From Entrophospora sp. SA101 (Eukaryota; Glomeromycota; Glomeromycetes; Entrophosporales; Entrophosporaceae), in contig CAUDNR010000575.1 in the NCBI GenBank assembly GCA_958430865.1, forward strand, positions 3,179 through 29,121: a stretch of 25,943 nt of DNA, read 5' to 3'. How positions within the stretch are numbered: the first letter of the stretch is position 1; each line of letters starts with the position of its first letter. Below, piece by piece: positions 1 to 8,456 of the stretch. A model generated the notes under the pieces. The model had not been told where the DNA came from. It saw nothing but the letters and a program-made list of their open reading frames with translations, and did not search any database. A program made the translations under genes and the position numbers.

Positions 1-59
1 GGGTTGGTTGGATCGGCAACGCGGGACCTCTATATCGGTCCTTATTTTACTATCTCACA
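1..59 (-). repeat. Fragment of a solo-LTR-like repeat end, cut by the window edge
   Basis: Read on the minus strand from 59 this begins TGTGAGATAGTAAA, the same 14 bases that open the decayed repeat at 12828. It closely resembles TGTGAGATTGTAAA at the ends of the repeats at 932-1845 and 3564-4456. After the first 14 bases it differs from those copies and is richer in G+C, so it may be another subfamily. Only the terminus is visible, and calling it an LTR is inference from the TG start and the shared end. Confidence 0.4.
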
Positions 60-295
60 ATATAAGATTATAAATTTTATTATAAAAATAATTTTTTAAT
101 AAAGGGTGCATAATTTGCGTAATCTACCAAGTGTTGCATGCATAATTTAATGTTTGTTGCCTGCCACATGAATTTGGGTCTCTATACAGTCAAACCTTGT
201 TTTAACAAATCCATGGTACAGACCACCAAAATTCTGTAGAGAAGATGGATGCCAAAAAAAATAAGCATTTTATCCAATTTCAAATAAAATGATAA

Positions 296-378
296 TACAT
301 AAAGTCTCAAAAAGATAGCACCTACTTTAAAAAGCATTTGTTACACAGTTGTAAAACAGGGTCTGAGACTTTACAGTA
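296..378. mobile_element. Short MITE nested inside the pogo-like element
   Basis: About 83 bp including TA at both ends. The ends are imperfect inverted repeats (TACATAAAGTCTC against TACTGTAAAGTCTC on the other strand). The inner sequence carries GATAGCACC, TACTTTAAAA and TGTTACACA in the same order as the MITE at 2623-2732, so it is a diverged, shorter member of that family. Its position within 187-788 means it inserted after the larger element. Confidence 0.6.
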
Positions 379-509
379 ACATGAACAATAAATCATTCCA
401 AAAAAATATGTATAAATAAAGATGAATTTTTCTTTTATCAAATTCTTACAATCCTACACAATTAAAAATTTTCTCCCAACAACAATCATCATCATCATCC
501 ATTAAAAAA

Positions 510-728
510 TGTGTATATATCACTGCTGAGCAAAAATCCAGGTTATCTTTATTAAAACAAACTAAACCCCAACCAAAAAAAGCACAAAAAATATGGAATT
601 GTACAGGTCAAGTTAGTGACACATTGAAAGAGCCTGATAAATGGCTTAAAATTGAACCAAATTCATATCAAGCAAAATTAAAAAATCTCATTCTTTTTCC
701 TGTTGTGAATGTTGTAACTATAATTTAA
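510..728 (+). pseudogene. Remnant N-terminal DNA-binding domain of a pogo/CENP-B-type transposase
   Basis: An open frame of 72 codons plus stop, without a usable start, reads KCVYITAEQKSRLSLLKQTK and, further on, VSDTLKEPDKWLKIE. The order (TAEQK helix start, KQTKPQPKKAQ, then an ISDILK-like recognition helix followed by KWL) fits the CENP-B N-terminal helix-turn-helix of pogo/Tigger transposases. The middle of the helix is shortened and the catalytic domain is absent, so it cannot encode an active enzyme. It lies inside terminal repeats of the matching type, which supports the call. Family assignment is from remembered motif patterns, not a search. Confidence 0.55.
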
Positions 729-790
729 AAAAAAAGGCCAAAACAAAAATTCATTGAAACAAAGTTTGTTGAAACAAAGGTTTGACTGTA

Positions 791-931
791 CATAGATATT
801 TAATGGTGGAGGTTATTTAGTTAACAATTTTAAATTTTCCAATGATGACATTTTGCTGAATTTAAAAATTTTAATTTCCATCTATATGTAATTTTCAATA
901 ATATTGCAAGTGTGCAATTTCAAACACAGAT
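791..931 (-). pseudogene. Faint relic of the gene exon found at 3420-3561
   Basis: Positions of about 860-931 align by eye with 3497-3563: shared blocks include TTCCA, TATAT, ATTTTCA, ATTGCA, AGTGTG and ACAG-TTGTGAT. They lead directly into the edge of the LTR-like repeat in both places. On the minus strand the relic reads roughly LHTCNIIENYIDGN, against LHAHTMQWYENGIYLFG in the better copy. It has no intact frame. It suggests that the repeat-plus-exon arrangement was copied as a unit long ago. The alignment is short and weak. Confidence 0.35.
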
Positions 932-1845
932 TGTGATATGGCCAATAAATATAAGATAAAATAAATATGAAAGTCCAATAATATATAAATTTCACTATCT
1001 CTGCACACAGCTAAGGGTTCTCAATTCCCACTCACCAATAGGAGCTTTTCCAAAATACTCTACTGCTCATCCTAGGAGCTATCAAATCCCGCTCACAAAT
1101 AGGAACTTTCTGGAATAATTCTATTTGCACAATTCTTACCCTACAGTACTAATGCTAAGTACTGCTGGCACAGCCTAAGATAATAAAATAAAAAAAATAT
1201 ATACAAGAAATATTTACAACTATACCACTTGAGGTGCCCCTATAAGCAACATATAACAATCAAACCGGGGGTTCCTAACTGATGATTAGTGGCCAGACTA
1301 CTAATCATCAGAGAGGACCATGGAACAATTCACAATGGCTTTTCCTGTTAACTATGCAAAAATTTGTAATAAGGTAAAATGTGTTTATTAAATTATTAAC
1401 AATGGGGGGGAGAAAACGAAAAAAAAAATAAAAAAATAAAAAAATAAAATAAATAATTATTTATTCAATTATTTAAATGTTATTAATATGATCCACTTTT
1501 TTTTCACTTGGTCTAAAACCAAGCCTTTTTATACCTCTTGAGGTATTACAAATAACATGACTTAAATTCTATTTTATCCAATAAAATATGCTTATTAATC
1601 CTATTTTCTGTATTACTAGCTTACTAATTGCTAATTACTAATTCTCTGACTCATAATTACTAATCCTATGAGTCATTATTACAAATAATCTGATTAATAA
1701 TTCGAAATAAATAATTCTGTCATAAAATAAGTTAAAAATAGAAATGATGTAATGATCTACATGTAATATTTAGTGCATCACATGACTTCCGTAGTAAGTT
1801 CGTTCTAATTGGTCAATTGGTTGGTCCACGGTTTACAATCTCACA
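932..1845 (-). repeat. Solo-LTR-like dispersed repeat, older copy
   Basis: This 914-bp stretch is recognisably the same as 3564-4456 along its whole length, with many substitutions and small indels. Minus-strand ends are TGTGAGATTGTAAACC and a terminal ...ATCACA, a TG...CA structure. Internal landmarks shared by both copies are the hairpin with CTTGGT/ACCAAG arms, TATAAAAAGG just beyond it on the minus strand, and ACCATGGAACAATTCACAATGG-like sequence. There is no coding region and no clear target duplication. An A-rich microsatellite and a G7 run occur at about 1404-1460. LTR identity is inferred from the ends and the TATA position. Confidence 0.55.
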
Positions 1846-2525
1846 ATACATTATTTGTAATATAATTAATATAATTAATACATTATTTTGTAATATAATT
1901 AACTGACATCATAATTTATTTATAAATAAGAAAATATACAGTTTGTTATAAGGTGTGTTTACTAAGATGTTTGTTATAGAGAGAGAAATTAATTAAAAGG
2001 GAAGTTCATTATAGAGATTTTACTTAGTGTTTGTTATAGAGAGAATGAACTGTAGCTTTATTTTTATTTTTTTGTTTGCTAAAGGATGTCATAGAAGAAA
2101 AGGACAATGTTGTATTAAATATTTAATATTAATTATCATCATTCTTTTACAAATAAAATAAAAATGATTTTTTCTATATATTACTGTATATAATAATAAT
2201 TTTTAATGATTCGCAGTCAAAAAATTATCTACTGTATCATAGTAAATTTCGTGTTACATACACTCTACCCTTAACTTGTATATAGCTTGATTATTTATGG
2301 TCTCAGGGTTGTTGAAGCTAAATCAAAAGGATGGAATTATTTATATTATTTATTAAAAGCTTGATCGTTTTAGAATTATTTTATTATAATTTATTTTAAT
2401 GTGTGGCACAAGAAAATGATCATCACTGTAAAAAATTTATCCTTTCAGTTGTTATGAAAAATCACATGACTACACTCTACCCTTAAGCGATTATCCAAGG
2501 GACCTACATGCATATTTTCTTATAG
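1846..2525. other. AT-rich intergenic stretch with no gene seen
   Basis: No credible coding frame on either strand. It contains a small TA-flanked inverted-repeat candidate at 1937-2054, described separately. It also has a 16-base direct repeat TACACTCTACCCTTAA at 2259-2274 and 2471-2486, 212 bases apart. The rest is low-complexity A/T sequence. Confidence 0.6.
1937..2054. mobile_element. Possible small TA-flanked MITE
   Basis: TA at 1937-1938 and 2053-2054 flank about 114 bp that starts CAGTTTGTTATAAGG and, on the other strand, starts CAGTTCATTCTCTC. Only the first six bases of the ends match strictly. Subterminal TGTTTGTTATAGAGAGA occurs twice, around 1967 and 2028. The CAGTT end and TA target fit a pogo-type MITE, but the terminal repeat is short. 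Confidence 0.35.
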
Positions 2526-2790
2526 AGTAAATTGGAGAGTCCAAGGCTGAAGATACTGCCTTCAAAAGCCTATTCCAGGTATAGTCACAATTTTCTCTTG
2601 TACTTTTTAGCTGCACCCAATACCGTAAAGTCTGGAAAGATAGCACCCCCTACTTTAAAACAATTGAGCGTCAATATAAAAAAAATGTTACACATATGTA
2701 AAAAGGGGATGCTATCTTTCCAGACTTTACGGTACATTTCAATAAAATTTAATTGGGAATTTTTTTGTGTGATTCAATTGATCAACCATG
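2526..2790 (-). pseudogene. Decayed DDE transposase C terminus, split by a MITE
   Basis: Leaving out the MITE at 2623-2732, the minus strand matches the transposase pseudogene at the right end of the window. Coding-like pieces are NFIE before the insertion, then GAAKKYKREN, CDYTW and NRLLKAVSSALDSPIY after it, in shifting frames. The matching stretch at 25575-25943 reads FIERYWGAAK and NCDYSWEGLKK. The family is a DDE-superfamily endonuclease of Tc1/mariner type, judged from the ELNFIE..W block that carries the last catalytic acid. Frameshifts and the insertion leave it dead. In the right-hand unit only the part to the right of the MITE is retained. Confidence 0.6.
2621..2734. mobile_element. 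MITE with 25-bp perfect terminal inverted repeats, left copy
   Basis: TA at 2621-2622 and 2733-2734 flank 110 bp. Including the TA, the first 25 bases (starting TACCGTAAAGTCTGGAAAGA) are the exact inverse of the last 25, and four more pairs match after one mismatch. The middle is A-rich with no coding potential. The related transposase sequence at the right end of the window reads CCCAATATCTTTCAATAAA where this locus has CCCAATA, element, TACATTTCAATAAA. That looks like a paralogous empty site and supports TA duplication. This is a Tc1/mariner-type non-autonomous element, and its left edge coincides with the start of the 10.5-kb duplication. Confidence 0.85.
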
Positions 2791-3268
2791 TGATCACATG
2801 AAGTGATGAAACGGTCACGTGATATGCAAATTTTATTGCTTTTTTTTAAATATAAATACTCATTTTAAAATCTGGTGGGTTTTCTCAAATTTGTTGCTAT
2901 GGCATAGCAATTTGCAGGGACTAAGTGTCTTGCACTATATTTTTTTGCATTAACACTACTGATTTTAACTAATTGACAGTTCATGTGTAAAGAAGTGCAT
3001 CAGCTGGAAAGAGGGAAGCAAAAACTCAAATATAAAAAGATTAATCCAAACTTTATTTCTGATCACTAGATCCTAAAAAAAATTACTAGAATAAAATTTT
3101 AAAATATCCTGCAATTAACTCTAATACTAAATTCAAATGATAAAAATAAATTAAGCCATAAATATATTTGACAATGTATTAAAGTAATTCAAAAGCATTT
3201 AAAATTTTTGTGAAAAAATCAGTTTTCATTATGGTGTTCTGACTTCATTTAAATTAGGAGAATTGCAT
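2791..3268. other. Non-coding stretch downstream of the split gene remnant
   Basis: AT-rich sequence with no coding frame that I can support on either strand. It includes a short inverted motif TTGCTATGGCATAGCAA at 2893-2909 (7-bp arms). It probably contains the 3' untranslated and flanking sequence of the minus-strand remnant ending at 3269. Confidence 0.5.
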
Positions 3269-3563
3269 TCAGAGTTTTCTTCTTTTTCCTCTCATGTTTG
3301 TGGAATTTAAAACTTTGAACACTTCTTCAATTTCAGACAACTTCACCTGTAAAACTTGTTAAATTAGTTGCATATTCATATATCATTAATCAAATAATGA
3401 CATAATAATAAGTACTTACTTCCAATTCTCTCAAGACACAATATAATTCTTCAAATAATAAACAATCATTATCTGATGAAGGTATCATTGTTTTATCCAA
3501 TATTCCAAACAGATATATCCCATTTTCATACCATTGCATAGTGTGAGCATGCAAAATACAGCT

Positions 3564-4456
3564 TGTGATGTGTCCAATAAATATATAAGATAAAATAAAT
3601 AAAAAGTCCAATATATAAATCTCCTTGTATCAGCACACAGCTCAGGGTTCTCAATTCTCTATCTCAGGCCTCTGTATTGGCACACAGCTCAGAGCCTACT
3701 CAAAACTCTATTGCGCAATTCTCTCTCTCTCTACAGTACTAATACTAAGTACTGCTGGCAAAAGCCTAAAATAAATAAATAAAATAAAAAGAACATATAC
3801 AAGAAATATTTACAACTATACCACTTGAGGCATCCCTACAAGCAGCATAGAACAATCAAACAGGGAAGGGGTTAACCAATAATTAGTGGCCAGCTACTAA
3901 TCATCAGAGAGGACCATGGAACAATTCACAATGGCTTTTCCTATTAACTATGCAAAAATTCGTAATAAGGTAAAATGTGTTTGTTTAATTATTAACAACA
4001 GGGGGGGGTATTTATTCAATTGTTATAGATTATTATTAGTGTTATTAACATGATCTACTTTTTTTCACTTGGTCTAAAACCAAGCCTTTTTATACCTCTT
4101 GAGGTATTACAAATAACATGACTTCTACTCTATTTTGTCCAATAAAATATGCTTATTAATCCTATTTTCTATATTACTAGCTTACTAATTGCTAATTACT
4201 AATCCTCTGACTCATAATTACTAATAATATGAGTCATTAATACAAATAATTTGATTAATAATTCGAAGTAAATAATTATGTCATAAAATAGAAATGATGC
4301 AATGATCTATATGTGTAATGTGGTGTGCAACCGTCGCAATAAATATAGAAAGATGATCATTAATCGTGATGTAATATTTAGCACATCACATGACTTCAGT
4401 AGTAAGTTCGTCAATATTAATGGTCAATTGGTTGGTCCACGGTTTACAATCTCACA
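3564..4456 (-). repeat. Solo-LTR-like repeat in the split gene, left unit
   Basis: An 893-bp homologue of 932-1845. On the minus strand it runs from TGTGAGATTGTAAACC at 4456 to ...GGACACATCACA at 3564, with TG...CA ends. TATAAAAAGG lies at 4094-4085, about 360 bp in, followed by a CTTGGT-CTAAA-ACCAAG hairpin (4068-4084). That order would suit the U3/R part of an LTR. The flanks (ACAGCT and ATAACA) show no target duplication. No internal retrotransposon domain is present. It probably lies in an intron of the host gene remnant. Confidence 0.55.
4085..4094 (-). promoter_or_regulatory. TATA-like box in the LTR-like repeat
   Basis: TATAAAAAGG on the minus strand, conserved at 1524-1533 and again in the right unit at 16510-16519. 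It is followed immediately by a 17-base hairpin, CTTGGTCTAAAACCAAG. Conservation between diverged copies and orientation agreeing with the TG...CA ends make a core promoter plausible. No transcription data support it. Confidence 0.35.
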
Positions 4457-4946
4457 ATAACATAAATATTGATTTCAAATCCTATATTAAAGAAAAATTA
4501 TCATTAGATAATAGATTTGCATATTAATATAAGGTGCTAACAAAATAAACATACCATACTGTGTCCAGCCATATATAATCAATCTTCTTCATTCATCATC
4601 ATTTATTCTTCAACATTGAATTTAATGAATCTCTCATAATAATAGAAAACTTTACTTTATCTAGGAACCTTTTTTTTTCATGATGCAGCTGGCAGTCCAG
4701 ATGAATCAAACCTTCACCAAAAAGAATTTCAGCTTTGATTGAACCTCTGATTAATGTTCCAAGCATATTTACCTTGCATCCAATTCTTGACTTCTTGAAT
4801 GGGTCACTATTCTCATTACATGCATCAGATGTTGATTTTGTAACTATTTCACCCCATCTGTCCCTAATAAAATGATTTCCAATTACACCTGGAAACAAGC
4901 ATAGTGGACACTGTTGCAGATCGAATGTGACGAATGTGACATTCAT

Positions 4947-5207
4947 AATTCATGCAGTGTAACAATTAATTTCAATTGTTTTAAAATAGAAAAAAGGCGT
5001 ATATGTGAAAAAAAAAACTGGTGTATATAGCAAATATATTTTTTTTTGAATGGAAATATTTGTTATTTTTGTCTTTACTGTTTGGTTAACCAAGATCATT
5101 CAGATCATCGCTAGATCAAAAAGTTAGATATGAACTAAAGTTGGAGTAAAGTCTACACATATGCACACAATTTATTTGAATTTAAATATTTTTTCTTATT
5201 TTGAAAT
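4947..5207. other. Short spacer between two minus-strand gene remnants
   Basis: AT-rich sequence with homopolymer A and T runs and no credible frame. It would hold the 5' flank of the remnant ending at 4946 and the 3' flank of the gene ending at 5208. A small repeated motif GATCATTCAGATCATCGCTAGATC lies near 5093-5116; its meaning is not clear. Confidence 0.45.
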
Positions 5208-6233
5208 TTACCAATCTTTAATTAAATCAAAAGCATTTTTAAAGTCTAAAGCTATTATGTGTTCTTCAGTTATATCTTCCTCCACCTCTTCATCTTCATC
5301 TCCTGTTATGCAGGATTCTTCAATGACTCATTCAAATTTTCATTTCATAACAATATTTGTGGAATGCATGACCACATATTAAGATTATTGATCTTGATCA
5401 TAATTATTTTCAAAATTAGAATAACAATAATCACATTTATTATAAGATGGTGGTTGCTGGGTATGATATCCTGTTGGAATACATTTTGATTTGACTTCTT
5501 TATTTAATGTTTTTAAGTAATATTCTTTGTTGCTAATTTTTTTACTTCCTTCCACATTTAGATAAATTTTATGAAAATAATCAATTAAGAACAAACTTGT
5601 TTTATATTTAAGAAAATTAAATGTGAATTCTTTGTAAGAGCATTTTTTCAATTTTTTAAATGTATTGATAAATGATTGATCCTGAGCATCCAATACTAAT
5701 GCTTGTAAAGTTATTGCTTCAGCTGAATATTGTGGACTGGTATTGGCCCTAATTTTACTATTCCAATTTTCAACATAATAGTCATTGAAATTAACAAGTT
5801 GAGATTGAATTGCTTCAAGAAATGGATGGTTGTTGTCTTTCTGGTAGAAATAATTGGAAAGAAAGGCAAGTGGTATTTTATTATAATTTTTCTGTTTCCA
5901 CCTTAAAGCAAAGCTCCATAATCTAAAAATTGTATCTACATATTCTTCAAAAGAACCTGATTGAAAAATAATAGCATAAATGTCCAATGCAGCTGGAATC
6001 AAATTATCCATCATTGTTTGATATTCCAAATCTTTACACACTCCACCAAATTTTTTATATATTTCTGAAGAGATTTCAATCCAGACAGACCTAAGAAGTT
6101 CAAGGAGTTGATTTATTCTCCAGGGCTTGGGTTTTGCAGCCAATACTTTATTAATTCCAAAGACTGATTTATACATTATTTCAAAGTCCCAATGCACAAC
6201 CACTATATGTCCCTTTACAATTACTATATCCAT
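5208..6233 (-). pseudogene. Unknown-family protein with a RING-like C terminus broken by frameshifts, left unit
   Basis: A 282-residue frame (6233-5385) lacks a signal peptide or membrane segment. It carries FRLWSFALRWKQKNYNKIPL, VNFNDYYVENWNSKIRANTS and TGYHTQQPPSYNKCDYCYSN near its end. Just past its stop a second frame reads ILICGHAFHKYCYEMK, and a third reads EESCITGDEDEEVEEDITEE and ends FDLIKDW-stop at 5208. Joined in concept, CDYC, CGHxFHxxC and the following acidic tail resemble a RING-type zinc finger, so the last 180 bp seem to be the lost C terminus. The VEN-xx-S-xx-R-xx-T block recalls a transposase-like fungal and metazoan family, but I cannot name it. The N terminus is also doubtful, with coding-like sequence continuing upstream. 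Confidence 0.5.
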
Positions 6234-6600
6234 AGTTTCCGTTGTTGCTGTTCATTCAATTATCTCTTCTGATCAAATTATTTCTTTTTCCTTTTTGGCT
6301 TCTAGATTTCCGATTATTTGGGGAGTTTCTTTGATCATAATAACATCTTTGATAATAATCTTCTGGTGATTTATTGGCTTCTCTCCATTCTTCTTTTCAT
6401 TAGTCCCCTGATGAGGTTTCTCTTGCTCTTTTGGAGGTTTATCCTAACCTTTTCAGTTATAGTTTCTTTCTGATTAATTACTTTCTTTTCTTTATTGATT
6501 TCTCTTCCAATTATTTCATTTTTCAGATTTCTAATTTCTTGGATTAGTTTTTCCTGTTGATTGTTTAGTTATATTATTTGTTGAAATACATTTATCGGAA
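6234..6600 (-). pseudogene. Coding-like upstream relic with coiled-coil character
   Basis: On the minus strand 6570-6425 reads QEKLIQEIRNLKNEIIGREI followed by Lys/Glu-rich sequence, a typical coiled-coil composition. In another frame 6410-6250 reads EWREANKSPEDYYQRCYYDQ. The pieces are not in one frame and contain stops. They may be decayed N-terminal exons of the gene at 5208-6233, or a separate relic. No start codon or splice sites could be fixed. Confidence 0.3.
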
Positions 6601-6759
6601 AGTCGGAAATAGTTTATTGCAATCTGTGGTTTTTTATTGCTTTACAATATAATAAAGGAAGATGTTAAATAGTAAAAAAAAATTAAATTGGAATCATACA
6701 AATAAAAGTTCACATATTGGGAAATTTTTTCAATTCTAAATTAATATGATCAAAATACA
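6601..6759. other. AT-rich spacer before the hAT-type element
   Basis: No gene or structured repeat seen. Its last bases run into the left CTTCATAC target duplication at 6760-6767. Confidence 0.4.
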
Positions 6760-7561
6760 CTTCATACTAGTGGTTGTATCTGCCGAATGATTCACCGATT
6801 ATCCGGTTAATCGGGGAGCTGAAAATTTTTCATTGATTATTAATTAATCGGTGTTGAAAATTTTCACTGGATAATTGGTTGGTACAGAAATATAAAAAAT
6901 AAAAAATTTTTTATCCACGTAATTGAAAGAATTACTAATATATTAACATGTAAATACTATTTTATGCACTATTACACCATCACCAACATTCTTTCCATTA
7001 TAATAACATATCAATTAATACGAATACCAACTGTGTCATTATTATTTAAAGAATATTTATGTAACTTCTACTCCAAATGAGCGTCTACAGCTAAACCTTG
7101 TCACAGCGGACTATAATTATAACGGATTTTTAAAAATTTTGCTTCACATTCACATTAAAATATAAAAACATAAAAATCCATTGTGGCAAGATCAGTAAAT
7201 CTTGCCACAACGGGTTTTAAATAAATCTTCATTCATCCGCTGTGACAAGGTTTGACTGTATTTAGTGAAGCTGGAAACACAATGACAGCCGAACGAATAA
7301 ATCGAATCCGTTGTTATTTGTATTTCTTAAAAAAAAAAAATGCAATGTATTGAAAATATTTTTCCTGAGGAATAAATAATTATTATAAATCAACGAATAT
7401 TCAATAGATATTTGGCGGATATTTGGCGGATATTTGGTGAATGACCAATTATCCGAGTGTTGAGTTTTATTGACTGACCGATTATCCGGGTGTTGAGCTT
7501 TATTGATTGACCAAGTACTCAAACATCCGGACAATCAACGGATACAACCACTACTTCATAC
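6760..7561. mobile_element. Non-autonomous hAT-type element with perfect 8-bp target duplication, left unit
   Basis: CTTCATAC occurs at 6760-6767 and 7554-7561. Between them lie 786 bp that begin TAGTGGTTGTATC and end with the exact inverse GATACAACCACTA. An 8-bp target duplication plus a TAGTGGTTG-like end is the hAT superfamily signature. Subterminal copies of an ACCGATTATCCGG-like motif recur at both ends (about 6791, 7480 and inverted forms), as expected for transposase-binding sites. The element has no transposase frame. A 90-residue minus-strand frame inside it is the TATCCG repeat read through and is not credible as a gene. A second element is nested at 7086-7260. Confidence 0.88.
7086..7260. 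mobile_element. Pogo-like MITE nested in the hAT element, left unit
   Basis: TA at 7086-7087 and 7259-7260 flank 171 bp. The left end starts CAGCTAAACCTTGTCACAGC and the inverted right end starts CAGTCAAACCTTGTCACAGC; 21 of the first 23 positions match. The middle has further inverted sequence (TGGCAAGATCAGTAAATCTTGCCA at 7183-7206). The ends match those of the element at 187-788, so the two belong to one family, and the nesting dates this one as younger than the hAT element. Confidence 0.85.
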
Positions 7562-8456
7562 TTCAAGGTCACTTAATAGTTTGGATTTTTGAAAGAAAAT
7601 GACCTATTTATAAAATTATACACACTTTGGCTCTATATTCCCTCAAGGAAAGCATCAGTTTCTCATTCAAATTACAATATGACGTAGCTCGATAAAGTGA
7701 ATTTTTGCTATAATGGAGCTTTTTTAGTTTACATTTATAATAAAATCAACCAATAACTTGATAAGACGAATACTATCGGTTTATCGAAGAAACTTTGTAT
7801 ATAAATGATTTACATTAAAAGAAATGTGTTCTAAAAACAATTGAAACCTATGCTAACGAATAAAAAAAGACTTTGCTACTTGTTTTAAAATTCGTTAGAA
7901 GTAACATTTTATTATATAAAAGTTAACGAATATATAAATTTTGATGTATAACCTTTTAAACCAAATTTTTTAAAAACAACTTCATTTTTATCAAGGACTA
8001 CTTAATAAAGTGAATTTTCGAGCCTAAAACAAGTACATCGGTTTAACGAGTTCCGGCTATGTGTCCCACTGCTCTATTTCCTGATCAGAAACACGGAAGA
8101 ACATAAAGCCAGTCAAATTCCCCATTCAGAACTTTGATATTAAATGAACCAACTTCATTATACTTACTGGACCAACAAATTGTTTGAAGAAAGAGCAAAC
8201 TTAGGCGGTTTTCCCATATATCCATCTTATTTTTTAAAAATTCAAGATTAAATAAATGCATACTGTATTTGCCCTTTCATCAAGAGCATCACATCACCAC
8301 AAATAATTCTATTAATAATTGCTGTCAATAGATAAATTTTTTTGTGATCATATATATATATAAAGATCTGATGAATCTTTTAATTAGATTCAATTTATAA
8401 CATAAAAAAATAATTACATAAATTAAAATTTTGTTTATATAATAAATACAAGAAAT
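7562..8456. other. Intergenic region downstream of TRP5, left unit
   Basis: No gene seen on either strand. Two patches, AGCTCGATAAAGTGA (7687-7701) and, inverted, AACTCGTTAAACCGA from 8052, resemble the ends of a decayed TA/CAGT-type element of about 370 bp. AATAAAGTGAATTTTCGAG near 8004 repeats the left patch in direct orientation. The evidence is too weak to call an element. The TRP5 3' untranslated region should fall just left of 8457. Confidence 0.4.

Larger units (their letters stand above)
185..790. mobile_element. Pogo/Tigger-like DNA transposon remnant with TA target duplication
   Basis: TA at 185-186 and 789-790 flank an element of about 602 bp (187-788). Its ends are inverted repeats: the left end starts CAGTCAAACCTTGTTTTAAC and the right end, on the other strand, starts CAGTCAAACCTTTGTTTCAA. 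TA targets and CAGT-type ends fit the pogo/Tigger branch of Tc1/mariner. It holds a remnant reading frame (510-728) that resembles a CENP-B-type helix-turn-helix, but no DDE catalytic domain, so it is a non-autonomous deletion derivative. A second MITE is nested at 296-378. The 171-bp MITE at 7088-7258 shares the CAGTCAAACCTTG terminus. Confidence 0.75.
3269..4946 (-). pseudogene. Minus-strand gene remnant of unknown family, interrupted by the LTR-like repeat
   Basis: Three coding pieces share one direction. The 5' piece (4946-4599) encodes 115 residues including RDRWGEIVTKSTSDACNENS, a CPLC pair and IIMRDSLNSMLKN. The middle piece (3561-3420) encodes LHAHTMQWYENGIYLFGILD and ends at a good donor, GAA|GTAAGT. 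The last exon (3346-3269) follows TTTTACAG and encodes VKLSEIEEVFKVLNSTNMRG, then a basic tail KRRKL and a stop. After LNSMLKNK the 5' piece meets a stop, while a neighbouring frame continues DDE-stop-RRLIIYGWTQY to a GGTATGT donor. The LTR-like repeat (3564-4456) sits between pieces, next to the middle exon's splice acceptor. I do not recognise a named domain. It may be a decayed gene or one with a large intron. Confidence 0.5.

Noticed and set aside
2532..2801. 89-residue plus-strand frame (and its 87-residue counterpart at 14964-15227)
   Set aside because: It reads across the MITE and antisense to the transposase relic. The two frames differ at the N terminus only because the left flanks of the two units differ.
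5161..5489. Two overlapping plus-strand reading frames of 73 and 76 codons
   Set aside because: They are antisense shadows of the RING-like C terminus of the minus-strand gene; Ser- and Ile-rich runs come from the acidic tail codons on the other strand.
6127..6369. 80-residue plus-strand reading frame
   Set aside because: Antisense to the start of the 282-residue frame and its coiled-coil-like upstream relic; composition reflects T-rich antisense.
7262..7534. 90-residue minus-strand reading frame
   Set aside because: It lies within the hAT-type element and reads through repeated TATCCG subterminal motifs and the nested MITE border; no protein-like composition or relatives in mind.
7687..8052. 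Possible decayed TA/CAGT-type element with AGCTCGATAAAGTGA-like ends
   Set aside because: Only about 10 of 15 terminal positions match and no target duplication is clear, so it is mentioned only in the intergenic note.
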